Origin: Brienomyrus brachyistius
Lineage: Eukaryota; Chordata; Actinopteri; Osteoglossiformes; Mormyridae
Reading direction: 5' to 3'
DNA: 64,000 nucleotides
NCBI RefSeq assembly: GCF_023856365.1
Contig: NC_064537.1
Coordinates: forward strand, 1,834,001 to 1,898,000
Part shown: positions 45,807-57,200 of the stretch, piece by piece
Layout: the number at the start of each line of letters is the position of its first letter
Position numbering within the stretch: the first letter of the stretch is position 1
Made by a program: the position numbers and the translations under genes
Notes under the pieces: generated by a model
What the model was told of the DNA's origin: nothing
The model's database searches: none
Seen by the model: only the letters and a program-made list of their open reading frames with translations

Positions 45807-46544
45807 TTAAATATTTGTTTGACGCCCCCCCTCATGACCCTCTGGCTCCTCCTCTTTTTTGACCTCTCCAGCCTCCAAAACCACAGCCAAGTCCAGTAAT
45901 TGTGCATGGCTTTCGTGTTCTGCTTTAGTTGCACACGAACTCGAATGGCTTTGTCCTGTGACCTGCAGGGGGAGTCAGGGAGCAATTAGCGTCTATGCAG
46001 TGCTTGATAAGTGACAGCACCGGTCATTCCAGTGCTGAAAAAAATGAGGAAGTCACTGGTTATCGCCGTAACTGTTGTGTGTTGCTGGCGTGTGAGTCTG
46101 TGAATGGGGTTTGCCGGGGCAGGAGGCAGAGTCTAGCCGTGCAGGACTTTTCCGTTGCTTTCCATGAAGCTGCGGTGGCCGGTGATGAAGCCTCCTGCCA
46201 GCCTCCCCCTGGAGCCCCATGGAAAATAGCGGCTGTCACGCCGCCTTCCCAAGCGGGCTGCGCCGCTTACGTTTGTGTTGGACTCGGAACAGCAGGCTGC
46301 TGGACCTGGATTTGGAAACCAAGGCAGAGGAACAGTGGGTGCTGCCTCCAGGAATGGCCTTAGAGAAGCCCTCAAACCTGCAACCTCACAGTCACTGCCG
46401 CGGGAGTCATATCATAATGAAGCGTGCTGTGAAAATATATATCGACGGTATATCTCACCCTTACCTTTGTAGGGATGCATCTTAAATAGCAGCTGTTCTC
46501 ATCCTTCCTTCTTCAGCAAATCCTGTGGGAGAGTCCTGAGCTCC

Positions 46545-46745
46545 ACCCAGCACAGCCTAGCCCAGACCAGCCCAGACCAGCCCAGACCGGCTCTGCCCAG
46601 TTCAGCCCGGCCAATCTCAACCCAGCCCAAATCAGCTCCGCCCCACCCAGCCCAGCTCCGCCCCACCCAGCCGAGCCCAGCCCGGCTGAGCCGAGCCCAG
46701 ATCAGCTCCACCCCACTCAGCCCAGCTCAGCCGAGCCCAGATCAA
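46545..46745. repeat. Degenerate CAGCCC-type simple repeat
   Basis: About 200 bases built from CAGCCCAGAC, CAGCTCCGCCC and CAGCCGAGCC blocks. It is C-rich on the + strand and has no fixed period. Confidence 0.85.
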
Positions 46746-47639
46746 CCCAGCCCTGACACTGTGCAGGCAACACATCTGACCATTGACCTCTGAGTTGGGA
46801 GTAGAATGCGCCCTGAAGGACTGTCGTCCCGACCCCGGCCTCTGCGTGCCGCACTGCTACACTGCTGCACTGCACCCGCACAGTGCCCAGGAAAGCTCAG
46901 ATGGATTGGGGCCAAAGGAATCCTGCCTGCCACTGCTCTGAGCTGGGGAGGCGGTTTGGATGCAAATGCTGCCGCTGTAAGTGGATTCCATTCGACACCA
47001 GAACCGGTTCACGTTTCTGGCCTTGACAGGCACCACAGCGCAGCCGTGGGACACGGGTCTCATGGCGGACCTCCCCTGTAACCAGGCGAAAGGTGGCACG
47101 TCGCCACAGTTATGTTTGACGGCTGTTACCACGGAAATGATAAGATAGTGTGAAACCTCACACTGTATCTCAGCTAGCGCGATAGCCTGATGGCGCTAAG
47201 ATTTCGGTCGACAATGAGTCATGCGTCTTTATTAATCATTAAGCACCTTTGAATGCCTGCTCTGTGAAGTGGAAAACCAGCGACCGGTATGTCTGCACTA
47301 CTGGGTGTGAAAGAGCTCATTTCCCTTGTTTGACTAGGCACCATGGTTGATTTTAAAGATATTACTCAGTAGCTCACAGCGAGCGCTGGTGAACACAATT
47401 GATTTTCCCAGTGTCTAATGTGCAAACGCTGCAGGGGCCACAGTAAACATGGAAGTGGTGGTTAAAGATGTTATGAGTGAGAGGAAGAGGTAAGGAGCAT
47501 GCACTGATTACAGCGCATCACTGCAAACTACCACTGGCTGGAGAACCTGAGTGCATTGGGTGATACCTCAGCACCAAACTAGTCCAAATGGACCAGTGTG
47601 AGTTTTTTTTCCAGTGGCTGGAGTGACAATCCTGCCACC
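46746..47639. other. Intergenic, no gene seen
   Basis: Nothing recognisable on either strand. Confidence 0.5.
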
Positions 47640-47840
47640 AACCCCCAAGTTATTCGCTGTAAGTTGGAGGACCTCCTTATAGGGCTGGATGTAGATGAAT
47701 ATCATACCCAGTATGAAGCAGTTAGGGTTAGGGGTCTTGCTCAACTGCCCAACAGAGTAGGATCTCTCCCAGCATTCAAACCAGCAACCTTCCGATTGCT
47801 GGCACAGATCCCTCACCTCATGGCCACCACTCTACCCACC
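47640..47840 (-). mobile_element. SINE remnant, minus strand
   Basis: The - strand reads GGGTAGAGTGGTGGCCATGA, then GTTGCTGGTTTGAATGC (B-box-like), then GGGCAGTTGAGCAAGACCCC and TAACCCTAACTGC, the fish SINE central pattern. Confidence 0.6.
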
Positions 47841-49022
47841 CCAAGGGAGTGAGAACCTTCAGGATAATGTCCCCATGATGGTGCCTGTGACTGGGGCAGT
47901 GCGTGTGAGATGCCATTCAGAATAGTTTCAGCAAGTAACCAACTGCGTGCAGAGGACAGGAATGTAAGCGGAGACTACTCGGATTACTAGGTGTTACCAC
48001 CAAAGACGGGAATCGTACCCAGGTCATGCTGCCGTGTTCCCAGAAAGACTGGCATTATGTCAGAGGCCAAAACTGCAGTGACTCTCAGGCTGCAGCCTGA
48101 GGAATCCCAGGATCCCATGATCCGATTTCTCCCATCGCAGTGCTCTTTTATCTGCTTTGTATTCAGATCCCTTTCTGCCACGTCCCACGGCTCTTTGCGA
48201 GTGTACTTTGTAACAGAAGAGCATGATACCAGACCCACACAGGTATTCCGGATGTTAGGCATCGAACAGCTGCTGGGAACAGCAGAATAATACAAACTCC
48301 GCAGGTGTTTTTAGATGAGGGGGGGGGGGGGGGGGGGGGGGGCTGTTTTGAATACCCAAAAAATGGAATTTGCTTGCTTGTTTCTTGCTGATAAAAGTCA
48401 GTGTTAGTTTAAGCCAGGTGGGAGGGGTCTGGAGTGACCCTTTCGTCTTTGTGTGGTCTTTGCCTTTCTAGAATATTTACATTCCTTTAGAATGCAGCAT
48501 AAATCCGGACCAGTGCATGCGATGGGCGGGTCTAAACACGACAGGGTGCGAGGTCGTGGCCTGTAAGCGCCATCTTGGTGTGGGAACTACATGTTTATTT
48601 GCCGGGAAACAAACTTCTCCCTGACTCAGGGTGGTGTTTGCCTTGCAGTGCGTTTTCGGCTGCCGGGACAGGCCATCAGCTTGTGCCATGTTTCCCTTGT
48701 AACGGTAATGGCCGCATTCCTGCCCCCGGCTGTCCGCCACTCCCCAGCACCCCCCCCCCCCCCCCACAATTATCCTCATCTGACACCCTCGGCTTGTACA
48801 CTCCACCATGCATGTGAGTGCCTGTGGGTTCCCCCCCCCCCCATCAGATTCTGAGTCATTGCTTCTCTGACTCACTTGTGCTACAAACACCGGGTTGCCT
48901 TGGAAACAGACCCCCCCCCACCCCCTAACTCCACCTTCATTAATTGGAAATGGCTCCAGTGACTGGGGTGTGAGGTTTGCTCTAGGACAGCAGAGTGTTC
49001 TGCTAATGTTTACATATGAGTA
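47841..49022. other. Intergenic with long homopolymers
   Basis: No recognisable exon. It contains a 24-base G run (48319-48342) and C runs near 48751, 48831 and 48912. Confidence 0.5.
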
Positions 49023-49042
49023 CATACACATACACACACACT

Positions 49043-49074
<32 letters not shown>

Positions 49075-49305
49075 TACGCACACACACACTCACACACAGA
49101 CACACACACACAGACACACACTCACACAAACACACTCAGATGCACTCACACATACACACTCACTTTCAGACACACACTCACACCCACATACACTCAGACA
49201 CACAGACTCACACAAACACACTCAGACACACTCACACATACACACACATACACACTCAGACACACACACGCACTGAGATACACAGATAGAGACACACACA
49301 CACAG
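49023..49305. repeat. (CA)n-rich compound microsatellite
   Basis: CACA tracts interrupted by CACT, CAGA and CATA words over about 280 bases. The complement is TG-rich. Long Thr/His-rich open frames here are low-complexity artefacts. Confidence 0.95.
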
Positions 49306-51385
49306 CTGCTCTTGCACCGGGGCATTGGAGGGAGGGCTTACTGTAATGCTTACAGATGTGCACACATGTCTCTGAGCAGGAGTTCAGCTCTCCGGAGCTG
49401 CAGCATGACTGAACAGAGCACGACTTCAATCATGTTTAACTGTATGTATCTTTCTGTTTTTTGATTTGCCATTGAATAATACAACTGAATGATTTGAATA
49501 AGTTTACAAATGTCACGTATTTGTATTCATGCAGATATGTTCGCTGAGCACATATATAGCAATATATGTAGCTTTGCATTTGGGTATTTTATTGTTCAGA
49601 ATAATCAATTCTTAGCATAATTCTTTTAAACACCCATTACGCCATCTAGTGTCTGAGAAGCTTATGACGCTTATGACAAGTTGCAGGCACTAGCGATCTT
49701 ACCTACACATTGCCGGACTAAAATGAGAATGTGAGCTAGGGTTGCTCCTCTCCTGGTACCCTGACTTACAGAGGAATAAGACGTGTGTATGGTGTCTGAG
49801 GGGGTCCTGTGTTGTATCTCCTGTCTTGCAGGCTGTTTGGTTGTTAACAGTGGTGCGGAAACACATCCCTCAAAAGACTAAAATGAAGTACTTTAGAGTA
49901 CAGACTGTACAACGTTGTTATTAAGTTATGAGTCTGAATTAGAAAATATTTTCCACTCTGTTCTGTCTAAAGAACCTGCACTCTTTCTAGTCCACATCTA
50001 AATAGACACTGAGCAAAGGGAGTGAAGTGGCAAGAAGACATTTACTGGAAGTGAAGTGTGTATGTTGTGTTTTTCATGCATTCTAGAATGCAAGGTCAAT
50101 CTCCCAAGGGCTCCCTGGTCCCTCACATACCACTAGAGGGCAGCATTTTACAGGGGCAACATCTGTGTGCAAGCTGACCAGACCATACATTCCCTGAGCA
50201 TCGTGTAACTGCTCTGTTTTTACTTGCCTGAGAAGGGCCACAGGTGGGACACTACAGAGCTACAAACAGAGCTTCAGCCTGAGGTTAGCGCCAATTTTTC
50301 CTGTGTGAGACTAGACACGATCAACGTGGGCGTCCCTGGGCGGAGTCGAGGACAGGCTGACGATTAGGAGGCTGAAGGCCACTCTGAGACCAAAGAGGTC
50401 ACTGACAAGGTGTTTATCGCTCATGTGGACATGAACTGTGTTCCTGGGATACATATACACATTGACCAGAGGTGAGGAGCAGGACACAAAAGGGAATTCT
50501 GACACAAAGAAAATGAGGTAGGTGAAGGTGGGGGTTTGCAGTGTGTAGCAAGAGCCCCGTCTTCTGCTGTTCAGAACCAGCCGGCCCTGTTGGGCCTCTC
50601 CCTGGACCAAGTACAGCCAGCGAAATATTTTTATTTGCATTCCACTGTTTCCAAGTTTTTAGTGCAGGCGTTATGCAACACAATGAGTGTTCGAACTCCG
50701 CCACCTGTTCCTACATTCCCGTTCACAGCTATTTAAGCATTCAGCTTGTGTGAAATTTCCTTAAAACATTGCAAAGGTGATTAAGGAAATGCATTTATTG
50801 CCTGTTTTACACGCATGTCGTAATATAATCATTAATATTGGCATGATCGTGGCATGTGCCTTCCGAGCATGGGATTGTGGGATTGCTCAGTCCTCCTGGA
50901 GGTTCTTGCTCGCCTGCGATGTTACATGTAAACCTGTGGAAAAACCCAGAGAGCCGCTGGTGTGTCACAGCTGTGGTCACTCTTAGAGTTATAAGATCCT
51001 GTTTACCAAGAGTAACTTTGAGTATATCATATTTTTGCTACCGGCGATTAGCTCATTTGAAGCCGGTACAGTATTGGCTGTTCTGATAGCAATTCCCAGG
51101 AGTCAGTTTAATCTCAGTTCGATTCACAGTCAAATAAAGTGCTTACTACCTCTTTGAGTGGTGTTCTGCAATGTACCGTTCTTTCACTGCTATAATTGAT
51201 GTATAATATGTAGCTGTAACGATTTCACACCACTTGCTCCTGAATCTTGAATCGAAAATGCAGACTGTAAATGTTCTGTATCTGTGTGGGTTTCTATCCT
51301 ACTCATGGCCTTCTCTGTGGCAGGCTGGGGTCCGGTCCAAAGTGAGCCCTCAGTTCTGATTACCTGCGTATGAGGTGAGCTGGGG
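49306..51385. other. Intergenic, no gene seen
   Basis: No recognisable exon. It contains a CTCF core match at 50130. Confidence 0.5.
50130..50143 (+). promoter_or_regulatory. CTCF core motif match
   Basis: CCACTAGAGGGCAG fits the core CCASYAGRKGGCRS at all 14 positions, in the same orientation as the other three exact matches. Confidence 0.5.
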
Positions 51386-51857
51386 CAGCATGGTGGCACG
51401 TTGGTTACTGCTGCTGCCTCTGACTTCTGGGACCAGGGTTCGAGTCTCCGCTATGGCTCTGTGTGGAGTTCACATGCTCTCTCTTTGTTGTTGCGGGGGT
51501 CTCTGCCTGGTGCTCCTATTTCCAACCCCTCCCCCAAACACACTGAGGTTAACTGAAGTTACCATACCGTCTATTGGTGTGAATGGTGTGGGAGTTTGCC
51601 TTGTGATCTGGTGCCCCCCCCCCCCCCCATCCTGGGCTGTTCCCTGCCTTGTGCCCATAGGCTCTAGACTCCACATGACCCTGAATCGGACAAGTGGTCA
51701 CAGAAAATGGATGTATGGATAAAATGACGCCCTGTGGTGTGTTGGCGACTGCCCAGGGTTGGTTCCCGCCTCTGCCCATTGTTCCTGGGATAGACCCCAG
51801 ATCCCCCGAGACCCCAGTTGGGATTAAGTGGTTATGGTGATGGCTGTATGGATAAAA
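51386..51857 (+). mobile_element. SINE-like repeat plus a second tail copy
   Basis: The repeat begins GGGCAGCATGGTGGCACGTT (A-box region), with a clear B box GGTTCGAGTCTCC at 51438-51450. It continues through GTGTGGAGTTCACATGCTCT and CATGACCCTGAATCGGACA, and ends GGATGTATGGAT near 51720. A second 3' portion follows in tandem (51727-51857), beginning GCCCTGTGGTGTGTTGGCGA and ending GGCTGTATGGAT. Both tails are followed by AAAATGA. This is a widespread fish repeat. A minus-strand copy occurs at 58340. Confidence 0.7.
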
Positions 51858-52863
51858 TGACCCTAGTAGGAGTGTCTCCTGGGCATCATGAACAAAGAGG
51901 CCATCGAGAGCATGTTCCAGTTCTTTTCAAGTGCTATGACACACCCAGTACATGAAAAGTCACACTTTATTGGGAACCAGTGCACCCTGCGATGCCTGGT
52001 GCACATTGGTTCAGTACACAGCTCAGCTCCATGCATGAGCAGGGCTATCTGAAGCCATAGGCCCTCAAGCAGGAATCCTGTCAGCAGTGCGTGAAGGACA
52101 GCTGAAGCACACCAAAAGGCACAAGTGCACAAAGTAATAGTACAGCCGTTTTGGCCAAAAGTCCAGCAGTGACATAAAATGGCCAGCAGGAGGCAGAGTG
52201 AACTCTAAACCCCAGGTCTGAAGCGCTTTCTCTCGATACATCATGGCACAAGGGCCATTTGCCAAAATCCCATGCATGTTTTCATTGAAGACCTATTCGC
52301 TAAGTAACAAATAGTAAAACCATTCACAGCATCTGGTTGGGTGACTGGGTCGCACAGTCGACACGTGGCTCAGGAAGGCTGGGTCTGTCTGAGGTCCGCT
52401 TCTCGGCGGACCTCCTCCAGGACAGGGACGCAGCAGTTTGGCGGTCCCTCTTCGCTTCCTTTTCTCTCCCAATTCTCTCTTCCTTGTCTCAGTTCCATCC
52501 ATCTTCCTGCCAGTCCACTCTTCCTTACCCTTTTCCTGTCTTCTCCGTTGTTACCTCCTGCTCTCCCGTTTCTCCTCCTCTTTCTTTGCCCCCCCGACCT
52601 CATATTCTCCTCTCCCTCTGCTCAGTTTTGTGACTCAAATATGGGAGGAGGTCTGGAGAACAGCAGGAAAGCCTCACCCTTCTCTCCTTGGGCTGAAACG
52701 TCCCCAAAAATGTGCCCAGACTCCCCACCCCCAGCATCATGCCCCATAACCACTATTTTGGGTGCAGCACTGCCATTGTATATGGTGGAGCCTCCATGGA
52801 GGATCAGCAGTATATGTAATGTAAACAGCGCAGAGAAAATGTGTCTCTGAAAAGGCAGAGAGA
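51858..52863. other. Intergenic, no gene seen
   Basis: No recognisable exon. 52440-52640 is pyrimidine-rich. Confidence 0.5.
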
Positions 52864-53733
52864 ATCGAGACAAATAGGAGCGTCCAGCGACACGAGTAAA
52901 TGCAGAAATGGCGGAGAGGAGGGGGACAAAGGGGAGTGTCCAGCGACAAGAGTAAATGCAGAAATGGCGGAGAGGAGGGGGACAAAGGGGAGTGTCCAGC
53001 GACAAGAGTAAATGCAGAAATGGCGGAGAGGAGGGGGACAAAGGGGAGTGTCCAGCGACACGAGTAAATGCAGAAAAGGTGGAGAGGAGGGGGACAAAGG
53101 GGAGTGTCCAGCGACACGAGTAAATGCAGAAAAGGTGGAGAGGAGGGGGACAAAGGGGAGTGTCCAGCGACACGAGTAAATGCAGAAAAGGTGGAGAGGA
53201 GGGGGACAAAGGGGAGTGTCCAGCGACAAGAGTAAATGCAGAAATGGCGGAGAGGAGGGGGACAAAGGGGAGTGTCCAGCGACAAGAGTAAATGCAGAAA
53301 TGGCGGAGAGGAGGGGGACAAAGGGGAGTGTCCAGCGACACGAGTAAATGCAGAAATGGCGGAGAGGAGGGGGACAAAGGGGAGTGTCCAGCGACACGAG
53401 TAAATGCAGAAAAGGTGGAGAGGAGGGGGACAAAGGGGAGTGTCCAGCGACACGAGTAAATGCAGAAAAGGTGGAGAGGAGGGGGACAAAGGGGAGTGTC
53501 CAGCGACACGAGTAAATGCAGAAATGGCGGAGAGGGGGGGACAAAGGGGAGTGTCCAGCGACACGAGTAAATGCAGAAATGGCGGAGAGGGGGGGACAAA
53601 GGGGAGTGTCCAGCGACACGAGTAAATGCAGAAATGGCGGAGGGGGGGGGACAAAGGGGAGTGTCCAGCGACAGGAGTAAATGCAGAAATGGCGGAGAGG
53701 GGGGGACAAAGGGGAGTGTCCAGCGACAGGAGT
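52864..53733. repeat. 56-bp minisatellite, about 15 copies
   Basis: Units carry GTGTCCAGCGACACGAGTAA and then ATGGCGGAGAGGAGG, and recur every 56 bases (for example 52936, 52992, 53048). Two main variants exist: AAATGGCGGAG and AAAAGGTGGAG. The last units are slightly shorter where the AGG runs into a longer G tract. The - strand is free of stops in all frames, giving low-complexity open frames of about 300-390 codons that I do not regard as genes. Confidence 0.97.
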
Positions 53734-53900
53734 TATTCTGTTGACTTTGAAGGCAAAGGTTCTGCCTTGACACAGCTGACAAATCGGTTAAGAAACTTCT
53801 CCCCTGTAAACGAGGTTATGCAGCTATACAAACATTTACAACATGTTTCTGTGGCATAGAAATATATGTGTATGTTTGGATATATATTTATATCATAACT

Positions 53901-54085
53901 CAGTGTTTCTCAAACCTGTCCTGGAGGCACAGTGGACAGACCCACATTTTTGTTTTATTCCAGTTTCCAGAACAAGACCAAAGCAATCAGGAACTCTAAA
54001 TACCTCACACGTGTGCTGGGAACTGGCATAAAACAAATATATTGATCCGTCCAGTGTGCCCTGCTGACCGCTTTAGGAAACACTG
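53901..54085. mobile_element. hAT-type MITE, 185 bp
   Basis: The left end CAGTGTTTCTCAAACC and the right end (inverted, CAGTGTTTCCTAAAGC) are hAT-like terminal repeats. They are flanked by the octamers TCATAACT (53893-53900) and TCGTAACT (54086-54093), an 8-bp target duplication with one change. The two halves are partly self-complementary and there is no reading frame. Confidence 0.85.
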
Positions 54086-54271
54086 TCGTAACTGGATGAT
54101 TGACTGTGCAGCTGATCATCTGGAGATTAGGTTCTCTGCATCCCATAGCATTATTTTGCATATTTTGCCACATGCAAAAACGTCTCCCCCTTTTTAAATG
54201 GTCTGAGGTTTAACTACAAGTACGTATATTATTTTGGTCAGGCAGTGGGCGGGGCAGTAAATGTGAGGCCG

Positions 54272-57200
54272 TCAGAAGTTGCTGAAGATCTCGTATTTTT
54301 TGTTCCAGTCCATCTGTGGTGCCCTCTTGTGGCCACGCTTGGCCTGGGCCTTTCGCTTGGCCTCCGCAGCTGTGGGGCTGAGGCGGAGGCCACTCTCCAC
54401 AAAGGGGTCAAGCAGGCACCTCTTGTCATCCTCTGGGACCTGGGTGGGGCACAAAAGAGACCGTGTGTAGGGTTATTACTAATTTGTTCAGATAGCGGTT
54501 ATGATATATCCCCAGGGGGAAAGGTTTGCTGTCCAGCCACATTTAAAAAATAAATGACTCCCACTTTTACTCCGGGAGGTAACAATGTACAACTACACTT
54601 AATGAAAATGGCATGAAACAGACACAAACAAACAGGTATGCGGGCAAAACATCAGTCATCAGAGACCCACAGAGGCCCACCTGTGTGCTGGCATCCGGGT
54701 TGCTCAGCTCAGAGCTGGTGGACTGGGAGGACTGGGATGTGGAGCTGTCACTGGGCCAAGACTTACGGGAGCCATTAGTGATGGATGTAGTCAAGCGGCC
54801 TGCACACGAGAGGAGTGAGGTGGACATGGACACCCTCAGTGTGTTGGGTTATGCCATGAAGGTGGTCCCCTCCCCCCCAAAAAAAGCGTTGTACAGCCAC
54901 CCCCCACTGGCTCCAACTGCGAGTGATGCCCCCACCTTCAACATGGCTTTCCAGGGGAATAACACCCTGCTTCTTGAAGTGCTCGTCTGTGTCCGGATCC
55001 ACCACCAGCAGCCTGGCCTCACTGCCCCCCCGCTTGATAAGCGCCACCACATCTGCATGGCGGAGATTCTCTATATTGACGCCGTTCACCTGTGGAGAGT
55101 GAGTCACACTACCATGAGCCACCAGCAGATGGTGAAAGGGAGCCTTCTGAAAGGTTCTCAGCAGTCAAACCAAGTGTCTCTGTGAAACCACCACTTCAAC
55201 TTAAACGCAATAAAACCTTTTTCCTTTTCCTCCTTCTCTTGGACCTTGGCCTGACTATTTAAAGCAGGTCATGTCTTCAGGGGACACAGGGATCAAATAA
55301 ATGGTGCTAGTGCCTCTTGCAGAGATCAAGAAGCATTTCAAAAACTTTTCCGTTGACCCCCAAGTTCTCACCAAGTCACAGCGCTGTTTCTCCCTCTCTA
55401 AGCACTGTGGACATATAACTTTGGGTTCAAGGCAACTATTTCCTTGTGTTGTCCAAAGAAGTAGGCAATTGGCGGGTGGTGGAGTTTGTGGGGAGCCTCC
55501 CTAACCCTAGGATGTCCATGTTAATACACTTAACTCTGGCCTCTGTTCTTCTTTTACCGAGATCTATGTGGGTTCTGCTCTCCTGCCGTCACACTGGGAC
55601 ATGTGCAAGGACTGTGTGCAGCCTGTCTGATGGGGCAACGCTGCCTCTGCCTGCTAAATGGTACCTGGCACTCAGGTAGGACCCAGTGCCTTCAAACCCA
55701 TGAGAGGCCATAAGCTGCTATCTGTAAACTCCCAAAGTGAGCCTAAGCTGCTGCCCTCAAACCCCCGAATGTCACTGGGGTAGTGCCAGCAAACCCCTGA
55801 GTGACCCTGTGCTGGTGCCGGCAAACCCCTGAGTGACCCTGTGCTGGTGCCGGCAAACCCCTGAGTGACCCTGTGCTGGTGCCGGCAAACCCCTGAGTGA
55901 CCCAGTGTTGGTGCCGGCAAACCCCTGAGTGACCCTGTGCTGGTGCCGGCAAACCCCTGAGTGACCCTGTGCTGGTGCCGGCAAACCCCTGAGTGACCCT
56001 GTGTTGGTGCCGGCAAACCCCTGAGTGACCCTGTGCTGGTGCCGGCAAACCCCTGAGTGACCGTGTGCTGGTGCCGGCAAACCCCTGAGTGACCCTGTGT
56101 TGGTGCCGGCAAACCCCTGCGTGACCCTGTGCTGGTGCCGGCAAACCCCTGAGTGACCCTGTGCTGGTGCCGGCAAACCCCTGAGTGACCCAGTGTTGGT
56201 GCCGGCAAACCCCTGAGTGACCCTGTGCTGGTGCCGGCAAACCCCTGAGTGACCGTGTGCTGGTGCCGGCAAACCCCTGAGTGACCCTGTGCTGGTGCCG
56301 GCAAACCCCTGAGTGACCCTGTGCTGGTGCCGGCAAACCCCTGAGTGACCGTGTGCTGGTGCCGGTAAACCCCTGAGTGACCCTGTGCTGGTGCCGGCAA
56401 ACCCCTGAGTGACCCTGTGTTGGTGCCGGCAAACCCCTGAGTGACCCTGTGCTGGTGCCGGCAAACCCCTGAGTGACCGTGTGCTGGTGCCGGCAAACCC
56501 CTGAGTGACCCTGTGCTGGTGCCGGCAAACCCCTGAGTGACCCTGTGTTGGTGCCGGCAAACCCCTGAGTGACCCTGTGCTGGTGCCGGCAAACCCCTGA
56601 GTGACCCTGTGCTGGTGCCGGCAAACCCCTGAGTGACCCTGTGCTGGTGCCGGCAAACCCCTGAGTGACCCTGTGCTGGTGCCGGCAAACCCCTGAGTGA
56701 CCCTGTGCTGGTGCCGGCAAACCCCTGAGTGACCCTGTGTTGGTGCCCGCAAACCCCTGAGTGACCCTGTGTTGGTGCCGGCAAACCCCTGAGTGACCCT
56801 GTGCTGGTGCCGGCAAACCCCTGAGTGACCCTGTGTTGGAGCCGGCAAACCCCTGAGTGACCCTGTGTTGGAGCCGGCAAACCCCTGAGTGACCGTGTGC
56901 TGGTGCCGGCAAACCCCTGAGTGACCGTGTGCTGGTGCCGGCAAACCCCTGAGTGACCCTGTGTTGGTGCCGGCAAACCCCTGAGTGACCCTGTGTTGGT
57001 GCCGGCAAACCCCTGAGTGACCCTGTGCTGGTGCCGGCAAACCCCTGAGTGACCCTGTGTTGGTGCCGGCAAACCCCTGAGTGACCCTGTGTTGGTGCCG
57101 GGAAACCCCTGAGTGACCCTGTGCTGGTGCCGGCAAACCCCTGAGTGACCCTGTGCTGGTGCCGGCAAACCCCTGAGTGACCCTGTGCTGGTGCCGGCAA

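Noticed and set aside
47723..47740. Telomere-like GTTAGGGTTAGGGG
   Set aside because: Fewer than three units, and explained by the SINE central region (CCCTAACCC on the other strand).
52622..53782. A 386-codon - strand open frame (repeats of LDTPLCPP)
   Set aside because: Produced by the 56-bp minisatellite. Parallel open frames exist in the other - strand frames.
54317..54330. A minus-orientation CTCF-like motif
   Set aside because: It matches 13 of 14 positions and lies in the conserved coding sequence of the last nherf2 exon, so codon constraint explains it.
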